The notes beneath the pieces were generated by a model that ran no database searches, was not told the origin of the DNA, and saw only the letters and a program-made list of their open reading frames with translations. The translations under genes and the position numbers were made by a program. From positions 124,001 through 188,000 of the forward strand of contig NZ_CP084742.1 in assembly GCF_020520285.1 (NCBI RefSeq): a stretch of DNA of 64,000 nt. The letters run 5' to 3'. Origin of the DNA: Pseudomonas sp. L5B5. GTDB lineage: Bacteria > Pseudomonadota > Gammaproteobacteria > Pseudomonadales > Pseudomonadaceae. Below, piece by piece: positions 27,359 through 34,709 of the stretch. Numbering within the stretch: the first letter of the stretch is position 1; the number at the start of each line of letters is the position of its first letter.

Positions 27359-28456
27359 TCAGGAAAGGCTGGACAGGTAGTCTTCGAAACCAAACTCGCG
27401 AACCACTTCGACGTTACCATCGAGTTGTTTCACGACGATGGACGGCATTTTCAGACCGTTGAACCAGTTTTTCTTGACCATGGTGTAACCCGCCGCGTCA
27501 ACGAACGACAGTCGATCGCCGATGGCCAGCGGACGCTCGAATTGATACTCGCCGAAGATGTCGCCCGCCAGGCACGACTTGCCGCAGACCATGTAGGTGT
27601 GCTCGCCATCGTTTGGGGCCATCTTGGCGTCGAGGCGGTAGATCAGCAGGTCGAGCATGTGCGCTTCGATGGAGCTGTCGACCACCGCCAGATGCTTGCC
27701 GTTGTACAGGGTGTCGAGCACGGTCACTTCCAGCGAGGCGCTCTGGGTGATGGCCGCTTCGCCCGGCTCCAGGTACACCTGTACGCCGTATTGTTCGGAG
27801 AAGGCCTTCAGGCGCGCGCAGAAGGCGTCCAGGGCATAGTCTTCACCGGTGAAATGGATGCCGCCGCCGAGGCTGACCCACTGCACCTGGTGCAGCAGGT
27901 GGCCGAAACGCTCCTCGATGGTGCCGAGCATCTGGTCGAACAGGCCGAAGTCGCCGTTCTCGCAGTTGTTGTGGAACATGAAACCTGTGATCTGCCCGAT
28001 CACCTGTTCGATCTTGGCCGGGTCCCACTCGCCCAGGCGGCTGAACGGACGCGCCGGGTCAGCCAGCAGGTAGTCCGAGCTGCTCACCTGGGGGTTGACC
28101 CGCAGGCCGCGGACCTTGCCTTCGGACTGTTCGGCGAAACGCTGCAGCTGGCCGATGGAGTTGAAGATGATCTTGTCGCAATTTTCGAGCATTTCCTCGA
28201 TTTCATCGTCAGCCCAGGCCACGCTGTAGGCATGGGTCTCGCCGGCGAACTTCTGGCGGCCCAGCTTGAGCTCGTACAGCGACGAGGAGGTGGTGCCGTC
28301 CATGTACTGCTGCATCAGGTCGAACACCGACCAGGTGGCGAAGCACTTGAGCGCCAGCAGTGCCTTGGCCCCGGACTGCTCGCGCACATAGGCGATCTTC
28401 TGCAGGTTGGTCAGCAGCTTCTGTTTGTCGATGAGGTAATAAGGCGTCTTGATCAT
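27359..28456 (-). CDS. nspC: Carboxynorspermidine decarboxylase
   Basis: PLP-dependent decarboxylase of the alanine-racemase-fold, 365 residues, converting carboxyspermidine or carboxynorspermidine to the free triamine. The PLP lysine is in ALLALKCFATWSVF, the phosphate-binding loop is VSLGGGIHF, and the C-terminal active-site segment is CGKSCLAGD. GGAGA precedes ATG 28456, so the earlier in-frame ATG at 28513 is not favoured. First gene of a two-gene polyamine operon, divergent from a PAS histidine kinase. Confidence 0.9.
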   Translation of the reverse strand: MIKTPYYLIDKQKLLTNLQKIAYVREQSGAKALLALKCFATWSVFDLMQQYMDGTTSSSLYELKLGRQKFAGETHAYSVAWADDEIEEMLENCDKIIFNSIGQLQRFAEQSEGKVRGLRVNPQVSSSDYLLADPARPFSRLGEWDPAKIEQVIGQITGFMFHNNCENGDFGLFDQMLGTIEERFGHLLHQVQWVSLGGGIHFTGEDYALDAFCARLKAFSEQYGVQVYLEPGEAAITQSASLEVTVLDTLYNGKHLAVVDSSIEAHMLDLLIYRLDAKMAPNDGEHTYMVCGKSCLAGDIFGEYQFERPLAIGDRLSFVDAAGYTMVKKNWFNGLKMPSIVVKQLDGNVEVVREFGFEDYLSSLS

Positions 28457-28701
28457 TGGGCGATCTCCGGCAGGGCCAGCCAAAAAGGTACGCATTGTGC
28501 CTACAGTGCCCACAGATCGAAAGCTCGGAAATGTATTTTCGCCGGACGGCCGCCTGCGCTATTGCGTCGCAGGCCAATGCATGCGAAGAGGGACTGGCTG
28601 CAGACCGTGGGCGAGCCTGTCAGCCCCGGGCGTGCGGGGTGGCGCCGAAATGGCGGCCGGACGTGCACGCGTTCATCACACCCTCAATAACGGAAACCGC
28701 C

Positions 28702-30645
28702 ATGAGTGATCAGCCAGCGCCTCGCAATCCCCTGAACGACGACCGGTTTCGCCTGCTGGTCGAGGCGGTGGTGGACTACGCGATCTACATGCTCGATCCA
28801 GAGGGCCGGGTCGTCAGCTGGAACAGCGGCGCCAGGCGCTTCAAGGGCTACCAGGAAGCGGAGATCCTCGGTGCGCACTTCTCCTGTTTCTATACCCCCG
28901 AGGATCGCCAGGCCGGGCTGCCCGGACGGGCGCTGGCCATCGCTGTCGACCAGGGGCGTTTCGAGGGGGAAGGCTGGCGGTTGCGCAAGGACGGCTCGCG
29001 TTTCTGGTGCCATGTGGTGATCGATCCGATTCGCGACCCCGACGGCCAGTTGCTGGGGTTTGCCAAGATCACCCGCGACATGACCGAGCAGCGGCATGCC
29101 GAACAGACGCTGAAGCAGAGCGAGCAGCAATTTCGCCTGCTGGTGCAGAGCGTGACCGACTATGCGATCTACATGCTCGACCCCGAGGGCCACGTCAGCA
29201 GCTGGAACCCGGGGGCCCAGCGGATCAAGGGCTACGCGCCCGAGGACATCATCGGCCAGCATTTCTCGCTGTTCTATACACCCCAGGACCGGGCCGCTGG
29301 CGAACCGTGCAACACCCTGGACATCGCCGTGCGCGAAGGACGCTTCGAGAAGCAGGGCTGGCGCATGCGCAAGGACGGCACGCAATTCCTGGCCCATGTG
29401 GTGGTCGACCCGATCCGCGCCGACAACGGCGAGCTCCTGGGTTTCGCCAAGATCACCCGGGACATCAGCGAGGTGGTCGCCGCCCAGAAGGAGCTGGAGA
29501 CAGCTCGCGAAGCCCTGTTCCAGTCCCAGAAGCTGCAAGCCATCGGCCAGCTCAGCGGCGGCATTGCCCATGACTTCAACAACCTGCTGACGGTGATCCG
29601 CGGCAACCTCGAATTGCTGCACAAGCGCATCGGTGATGACCCCAGGCTTTCACGCCTGGTGGACAACGCACTGCTGGGCACCGAGCGCGGCGTCACCCTG
29701 ACCCAGCGCATGCTGGCCTTCGCCCGGCGCCAGGAGCTCAAGACCGAGGCCGTGGACCTGTGCCAGCTGGTCGGCGGCCTCGAGGGCCTGCTGCGCAGCT
29801 CGGTGGGACCCCAGGTGGCGATACGGTTCGATGTGCCGCAGGGGTTGCCGGCCGTGCTGGTGGATGTCAACCAGCTGGAACTGGCGTTGCTCAACCTGGT
29901 GGCCAACGCGCGCGACGCGATGCCCGCTGGCGGCGGGATCCATGTGAAGGCCCGGGTCCACGGCGCCACCGAGCAGAGCCAGCCAGCCTACGTGTGCCTG
30001 GCGGTGATCGACAGCGGCGAAGGCATGGACGAGCAGACCCTGGCCTGCGCCACGGACCCTTTCTTCACCACCAAGGGCCTGGGCAAGGGCACCGGGCTGG
30101 GGTTGTCGATGGTCCATGGCCTGGCCGAGCAACTGGGAGGGCGGTTGGTACTCACAAGCTGCAAGGGGCAGGGCACCACCGCCGAGCTCTGGCTGCCCCT
30201 GGCCACCCAGGACGAACTGAGCGTGGGCGAGGAGCCGGTGCACGATTCAAGGCCGGTCTCCAGGCCCCTGTGCGTGTTGCTGGTGGACGATGACGCGCTG
30301 GTGCTCAACAGCACCACGCTGCTGCTGGAGGACCTGGGCCACCGGGTGATCCGTGCGGCTACCGGCGACCAGGCCCTGGAGGCTTTTTCCGTGCATCCGG
30401 AGATCGAGTTGATGGTGACCGATGTGGCCATGCCACGCATGGATGGTGCGCAGCTGGTGGAAGCCGTTCGCCGGCTGCGACCGGACATTCCCGTCGTGCT
30501 GGCCACCGGATATGCCCGGCACCTGGCAGAGACAGTGAGCGGGCTGCCGCGGCTGCTCAAGCCCTACACCCAGGGGCAACTGGTGGCGGCCCTGGCCCAG
30601 GCAATGGCCGCCGATGCCTCGCAGGTTCCCGACGCGGGCAATTGA
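28702..30645 (+). CDS. Hybrid sensor histidine kinase with tandem PAS domains and receiver
   Basis: A 647-residue signalling protein without membrane segments. Two PAS domains (about residues 15-130 and 140-260) are near-duplicates, each with DYAIYMLDPEG...SWN...KGY and ending GFAKITRDM/I. Then come a histidine-kinase dimerisation helix with phospho-acceptor His in GGIAHDFNNLL, an ATPase domain (NLVANARDAM, DSGEGMDEQTL, GTGLGLSMVHG) and a C-terminal receiver domain with Asp in LMVTDVAMPRMDG. It resembles cytoplasmic stress or redox hybrid kinases. The ATG at 28702 is preceded by GGAAA. It lies divergent from nspC with 245 bases between; no partner regulator is adjacent. Confidence 0.9.
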   Translation: MSDQPAPRNPLNDDRFRLLVEAVVDYAIYMLDPEGRVVSWNSGARRFKGYQEAEILGAHFSCFYTPEDRQAGLPGRALAIAVDQGRFEGEGWRLRKDGSRFWCHVVIDPIRDPDGQLLGFAKITRDMTEQRHAEQTLKQSEQQFRLLVQSVTDYAIYMLDPEGHVSSWNPGAQRIKGYAPEDIIGQHFSLFYTPQDRAAGEPCNTLDIAVREGRFEKQGWRMRKDGTQFLAHVVVDPIRADNGELLGFAKITRDISEVVAAQKELETAREALFQSQKLQAIGQLSGGIAHDFNNLLTVIRGNLELLHKRIGDDPRLSRLVDNALLGTERGVTLTQRMLAFARRQELKTEAVDLCQLVGGLEGLLRSSVGPQVAIRFDVPQGLPAVLVDVNQLELALLNLVANARDAMPAGGGIHVKARVHGATEQSQPAYVCLAVIDSGEGMDEQTLACATDPFFTTKGLGKGTGLGLSMVHGLAEQLGGRLVLTSCKGQGTTAELWLPLATQDELSVGEEPVHDSRPVSRPLCVLLVDDDALVLNSTTLLLEDLGHRVIRAATGDQALEAFSVHPEIELMVTDVAMPRMDGAQLVEAVRRLRPDIPVVLATGYARHLAETVSGLPRLLKPYTQGQLVAALAQAMAADASQVPDAGN

Positions 30646-30682
30646 GGCGCTCCGGCGCCGTGGCGCCCCCCGTGCAGGGCCT

Positions 30683-30713
30683 GGCACCGCACGGCGGTGC
30701 TGCCTCGTTTTTT
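30683..30713 (+). terminator. Intrinsic terminator after the hybrid kinase
   Basis: Hairpin with core CACCGC / GCGGTG (30685-30690, 30694-30699), extended by GGC/GCC bases, followed by TCGTTTTTTG. It ends the kinase transcript before the promoter region of the monooxygenase operon. Confidence 0.6.
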
Positions 30714-30722
30714 GCTAGCCAG

Positions 30723-30770
30723 GGAGCACATATTTAGTAATTTTCCTTCGCCAATACCTGTCGCACCATC
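30723..30770 (+). promoter_or_regulatory. Shared 48-bp control element, copy 1 (upstream of the monooxygenase operon)
   Basis: This element reads GGAGCA-x-AT-x-TTTAGTA-x-TTTTCCT-x-CG followed 11 bases later by CGCACCATC. A second copy with the same internal spacing is at 34607-34654, upstream of the aldehyde dehydrogenase. About 35 of 48 positions agree. It starts 131 bases before the ATG of the monooxygenase gene. Likely promoter plus binding site for a common regulator. Confidence 0.72.
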
Positions 30771-30853
30771 TGCGCATCCGACTTACACCCGGGTTCTGAA
30801 ACAGGGCGCCAAGCCTTCCGCTGGTGCCCGTCGTCTCGCAGAAGGACACAGAC

Positions 30854-32167
30854 ATGAGCGTTGAACAACTACACGTGGACACCCTGGTGGTGGGTGCCGG
30901 CCAGGCCGGCGTGGCCATGAGCGAACACCTGGGCAGGCTCGGCGTGCCGCACCTGGTGCTGGAGCGCAATCGTATCGCCGAGGCCTGGCGCACCGGTCGC
31001 TGGGATTCCCTGGTGGCCAACGGGCCGGCCTGGCACGACCGTTTCCCGGGCCTGGAATTCGACCTGCACCCGGACGCCTTTGCCGCCAAGGACCAGGTCG
31101 CGGACTATTTCGAAGCCTACGCCCGCCAGATCGACGCGCCGATCCGCACGGGCGTTGAGGTGCGCAAAGTCCAGCGCAACGTTGGCCGCCCGGGCTTCAC
31201 GGTCGAGACCTCCGCGGGCTCGATCCAGGCCAATCGAGTGGTGGCGGCCACCGGGCCATTCCAGCGCCCGGTGATTCCGGCGATCGCACCGGCCCAGGGG
31301 CGGGTCATGCAGATGCACTCCGCCGATTATCGCAATCCCGGGCAGTTGCCCGAGGGGGCGGTGCTGGTGGTCGGGGCGGGGTCTTCCGGGGTGCAGATCG
31401 CCGACGAACTGCAACGTTCGGGACGCCAGGTCTACCTGTCGGTCGGCGCCCATGACCGGCCGCCGCGCGCCTACCGCAATCGCGACTTCTGCTGGTGGCT
31501 CGGGGTGCTGGGAGAGTGGGAGGCGGAGATCGCCAAGCCCGGCCGCGAGCATGTGACCATCGCCGTCAGTGGCGCCCGCGGCGGCCAGACCATCGACTTT
31601 CGCGCACTGGCGCAGCAGGGCATCACCCTGGTGGGCCTGACCAAGGCCTTCGACGGCGAGCGGGTCAGCTTCCAGGCCGACCTGGTGGACAACCTGGCCC
31701 GGGGCGACGAGAACTACCTGGCCCTGCTGGATGCGGCAGATGCCTACATTGCCCGCAACGGCCTGGACCTGCCGCTCGAGCCCGAAGCCCGGCGACGCCT
31801 GCCGGACCCGGACTGCGTCAAGCAGCCGATCCTCGAGCTGGACCTGCAGGCCGCCGGCATCGGCTCGATCATCTGGGCCACCGGTTATGCCGTGGACTTT
31901 TCCTGGCTGCAGGTCGACACCTTCAGCGAGCAGGGCAAACCGTTGCACCAGCGTGGGGTGTCCCGCGAGCCGGGGATCTATTTCCTCGGCCTGCCCTGGC
32001 TGGCCCGGCGCGGCTCGTCGTTCATCTGGGGCGTCTGGCACGACGCCAAGCATGTCGCCGACCACATCGCCACCCAGCGCAAGTACCAAGCCTATGGTGC
32101 TGTCCCGGCCAGCCCGGTGCAGGCCGAACCGCCCGTCCATACCCTGAATTCCGTGGGAGCCCGTTGA
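30854..32167 (+). CDS. Flavin-containing monooxygenase (group B, NAD(P)/FAD)
   Basis: A 437-residue enzyme with two Rossmann loops: FAD-binding GAGQAGVAMSEHLGRLG near residue 17 and NADPH-binding VVGAGSSGVQIADEL near residue 175, and the FMO-like linker ATGPFQRPVIP. The C-terminal ATGY motif (WATGYAVDFSWL) is also present. Family members oxygenate soft nucleophiles such as amines or sulfides, or act as Baeyer-Villiger enzymes. Here the neighbours (RidA, M20 amidohydrolase, aminotransferase, aldehyde dehydrogenase) suggest an amine or amino-acid substrate. ATG 30854 follows AGGA; the stop overlaps the ATG of ridA (TGATG). Confidence 0.88.
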   Translation: MSVEQLHVDTLVVGAGQAGVAMSEHLGRLGVPHLVLERNRIAEAWRTGRWDSLVANGPAWHDRFPGLEFDLHPDAFAAKDQVADYFEAYARQIDAPIRTGVEVRKVQRNVGRPGFTVETSAGSIQANRVVAATGPFQRPVIPAIAPAQGRVMQMHSADYRNPGQLPEGAVLVVGAGSSGVQIADELQRSGRQVYLSVGAHDRPPRAYRNRDFCWWLGVLGEWEAEIAKPGREHVTIAVSGARGGQTIDFRALAQQGITLVGLTKAFDGERVSFQADLVDNLARGDENYLALLDAADAYIARNGLDLPLEPEARRRLPDPDCVKQPILELDLQAAGIGSIIWATGYAVDFSWLQVDTFSEQGKPLHQRGVSREPGIYFLGLPWLARRGSSFIWGVWHDAKHVADHIATQRKYQAYGAVPASPVQAEPPVHTLNSVGAR

Positions 32168-32577
32168 TGCCAGTCCATACCCGTATCCGCATGTTCAACA
32201 CCAAGGACACCTACCCCAACCAGTCCCTGGACAACGACCTGTGCCAGGCGGTGCGCGCCGGCAACACGGTGTACGTCCGGGGCCAGGTGGGCACCGACTT
32301 CGACGGCCAGCTCGTGGGGCTCGGCGACCCGCGAGCCCAGGCCGAGCAGGCAATGAAGAACGTCAAGCAACTACTGGAAGAGGCTGGCAGCGAGCTGGCC
32401 CATATCGTCAAGACCACCACCTACCTCACCGACCCGCGCTATCGCGAACCGGTCTATCAGGAAGTGGGCAAGTGGCTCAAGGGTGTGTTCCCGATCTCCA
32501 CCGGCCTGGTGGTCTCGGCCCTGGGCCAGCCCCAGTGGCTAATGGAGATCGACGTGATTGCGGTCATTCCCGAGTGA
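32167..32577 (+). CDS. RidA/YjgF-family imine deaminase-like protein
   Basis: A 136-residue Rid-family protein, which hydrolyse reactive enamine/imine intermediates made by PLP or flavin enzymes. Family shape and sequence are visible (VYVRGQVGTDFDGQLVG, AEQAMKNVKQLLEEAGSELAHIVKTTTYLTDPRYREPVYQEVGKW). The equivalent of the archetypal RidA arginine near the C-terminus is not visible (VSALGQPQWLMEIDVIAV lacks an Arg-x5-Glu pattern), so it is probably not of the archetypal RidA subfamily. Coupled to the monooxygenase gene, it likely removes an imine that the latter produces. Confidence 0.85.
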   Translation: MPVHTRIRMFNTKDTYPNQSLDNDLCQAVRAGNTVYVRGQVGTDFDGQLVGLGDPRAQAEQAMKNVKQLLEEAGSELAHIVKTTTYLTDPRYREPVYQEVGKWLKGVFPISTGLVVSALGQPQWLMEIDVIAVIPE

Positions 32578-32647
32578 CCGATGTGCTTTGGTTAGTGGCG
32601 GTGCCTGCCGGCCCGCCCCGCAGGCCCCTGTGGGCCAAGGAGTTGCC

Positions 32648-33325
32648 ATGACTTTTTCCATCGTTGGGCGTTGCGCCGAAACCGGCCAGCTGGGTATCGC
32701 CATCAGTTCGTCGAGCATCGCCGTGGGCGCTCGCTGTCCCTGGGTCCGGGCGGGCGTGGGGGCGGTGGCGACCCAGAACGTCACGTTGCCGGCCCTCGGC
32801 CCGCAGATCCTCGATTTGCTGGAGAGCCACAGGCTCGAACCGGCCGTGGCCCTGGAACGGGCCCTGGGCAGCAATGGCTGGAGCCAGTACCGCCAGGTCG
32901 CGGTCATCGACGGCCAGGGCCGCACCGCATTGTTCAGTGGCCAGCAAGCCCTGGGCACTCACCATGCCCTGGCCGGCGAGCAGTGTGTGGCGGCCGGCAA
33001 CCTGCTGGCCGGCACGAACGTCATCGAGGCCATGGTCCGGGCCTTCGAAGGGACCGCTGGGCTTCTCGCCGAGCGCCTGCTGGCGGCGATGCAAGCAGCC
33101 ATGGACGCCGGGGGCGAGGCCGGGCCGGTGCATTCGGCGGCACTGACGGTGGTGGATGACCTGACCTGGCCCATTGTCGACCTGCGGGTGGACTGGGCCG
33201 AGGAGGACCCCATCGGCCAACTGAGCGGCCTGTGGCAAGCCTATCGTCCGCAGATGCAGGATTACGTGACCCGGGCCCTGGACCCGACGACGGCGCCCAG
33301 CTACGGAGTGCCGGGCAATGAGTGA
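32648..33325 (+). CDS. DUF1028-family protein (Ntn-hydrolase-like)
   Basis: A 225-residue protein of the DUF1028 family, recognised by its start (MTFSIVGRC...GQLGIAISSSSIAVGARCPWVRAGVGAVATQN) and GPVHSAALTVVDDL. The fold resembles N-terminal nucleophile hydrolases, but a clear catalytic role has not been established. AAGGAG precedes the ATG. It lies 70 bases after ridA and overlaps the M20 gene by 8 bases, so it is part of the same operon; perhaps an amide or peptide-like hydrolase acting on the same compound. Confidence 0.85.
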   Translation: MTFSIVGRCAETGQLGIAISSSSIAVGARCPWVRAGVGAVATQNVTLPALGPQILDLLESHRLEPAVALERALGSNGWSQYRQVAVIDGQGRTALFSGQQALGTHHALAGEQCVAAGNLLAGTNVIEAMVRAFEGTAGLLAERLLAAMQAAMDAGGEAGPVHSAALTVVDDLTWPIVDLRVDWAEEDPIGQLSGLWQAYRPQMQDYVTRALDPTTAPSYGVPGNE

Positions 33326-34481
33326 CGTGTCGAGCCGTGAGTTGCTGGCGCGGCTGGTGGGGTTCGCCACGGTTAGCCGTGATTCCAACCTGGAACTGAT
33401 CACCTTCATCCGCGACTACCTGGCGGGCCTGGGGGTGGACAGCGAGCTGATCTACAACGACCAGCGCACCAAGGCCAACCTGTTCGCCAGCATCGGGCCG
33501 ACCGACCGCGGCGGCATCGTGCTCTCCGGCCACACCGACGTGGTGCCGGTGGAGGGCCAGGCCTGGACGGTCGATCCGTTCGTGTTGAGCGAGAGTGAAG
33601 GGCGCTTGTACGGCCGGGGCACGGCGGACATGAAGGGTTTTATCGCCGCCGTGCTGGCGGCGGTTCCGACGTTGCTCCGGTGCCGGTTGCGGCTGCCGGT
33701 GCACCTGGCCTTTTCCTATGACGAGGAAGTGGGGTGCCTGGGCGTGCGGCCCATGCTCGAGCGGTTGCAGGCACGAGCGCACAAGCCGGTGTTGTGCCTG
33801 ATCGGCGAGCCCACCGAGTTGCGTCCGGTGCTGGGGCACAAGGGCAAGCTGGCCATGCGCTGCCAGGTGCGCGGGGCTGCCTGCCACTCGGCCTATGCAC
33901 CCTATGGGGTGAATGCGATCGAGTATGCGGCGCGGCTGATCGGCAAGCTGGGGGACATCGGCACGCGCTTGGCGCAACCACAGTGGCATGACCGACGTTT
34001 CGACCCGCCCTTCACCACGGTGCAGACCGGCACCATCAAGGGCGGTCGGGCGCTGAACATCGTGCCGCAGGACTGCGAGTTCGATTTCGAGATCCGCACC
34101 CTGCCGGGTTACGACGCCCAGGAGGTGGTGGATGAGCTGCACCGTTATGCCCGGGAGCAGTTGCTGCCCGGGATGCAGGCCGTGCAGGCCGATACCTCCA
34201 TCGGCCTGCAGCCCTTGAGCGCCTATCCGGGGCTGGCCACTGCACCCGACAGCGAGGCTGCGCAGGTGCTGGCGTTGCTCAGCGGCTCGCAGGAATTCGG
34301 CACCGTGGCCTTTGGCACCGAGGGCGGGCTGTTCCATGAAGCGGGCATCCCCACGGTGGTCTGCGGGCCCGGCAGCATGGACCAGGGCCACAAGCCCGAT
34401 GAGTTCATCAGCCTGGAGCAACTGGCGGCCTGTGATGCGCTGTTGCTGCGCCTGGCCAACTGGTTGACACACGCGGCCTGA
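33318..34481 (+). CDS. ArgE/DapE-type M20 deacylase
   Basis: Cytoplasmic zinc amidohydrolase of 387 residues, closest to N-acetylornithine deacetylase in size and motifs. Metal ligands and catalytic residues: His72 and Asp74 in SGHTDVVPVEG, Asp104 in GTADMKGF, the Glu-Glu pair near residue 139 (YDEEVGCLG), and HK region near the C-terminus (GHKPDEFI). In this operon it probably removes an acyl group from an amino acid-like catabolite instead of making arginine. A terminator follows. Confidence 0.87.
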   Translation: MSDVSSRELLARLVGFATVSRDSNLELITFIRDYLAGLGVDSELIYNDQRTKANLFASIGPTDRGGIVLSGHTDVVPVEGQAWTVDPFVLSESEGRLYGRGTADMKGFIAAVLAAVPTLLRCRLRLPVHLAFSYDEEVGCLGVRPMLERLQARAHKPVLCLIGEPTELRPVLGHKGKLAMRCQVRGAACHSAYAPYGVNAIEYAARLIGKLGDIGTRLAQPQWHDRRFDPPFTTVQTGTIKGGRALNIVPQDCEFDFEIRTLPGYDAQEVVDELHRYAREQLLPGMQAVQADTSIGLQPLSAYPGLATAPDSEAAQVLALLSGSQEFGTVAFGTEGGLFHEAGIPTVVCGPGSMDQGHKPDEFISLEQLAACDALLLRLANWLTHAA

Positions 34482-34506
34482 ACCCGCCCGTGCCGGTGCA
34501 TCTGAC

Positions 34507-34539
34507 AAGCCCCCGGCTGCCTGCCGCTGGGGGCTTTCG
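34507..34539 (+). terminator. Intrinsic terminator after the deacylase
   Basis: Stem AAGCCCCC (34507-34514) with GGGGGCTT (34529-34536), inner bases partly paired, followed by TTCGG. Separates the monooxygenase operon from the aldehyde dehydrogenase operon. Confidence 0.6.
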
Positions 34540-34606
34540 GCTGCCCGCAGGGGCTCTGGAACAGGCCATTGGCGCTCGCCTGGCTACAGAGTTTTTTCAT
34601 GGGTCT

Positions 34607-34654
34607 GGAGCATATTTTTAGTATTTTTCCTCCGGCCCCGAGTAACGCACCATC
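34607..34654 (+). promoter_or_regulatory. Shared 48-bp control element, copy 2 (upstream of the aldehyde dehydrogenase operon)
   Basis: Same pattern and spacing as the copy at 30723-30770: GGAGCA-x-AT-x-TTTAGTA-x-TTTTCCT-x-CG, then CGCACCATC. It begins 103 bases before the GTG of the aldehyde dehydrogenase. AT-rich core in otherwise GC-rich surroundings. Confidence 0.72.
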
Positions 34655-34709
34655 GCCTTGAATCCCTATAACAACCAGGCCGTCGCAACGGCCGACGAGG
34701 GCATGCAGC

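Noticed and set aside
28702-29500. PAS domains of the hybrid kinase as blue-light (LOV) sensors
   Set aside because: The conserved flavin-binding cysteine motif (GRNCRFLQ-like) is absent in both domains.
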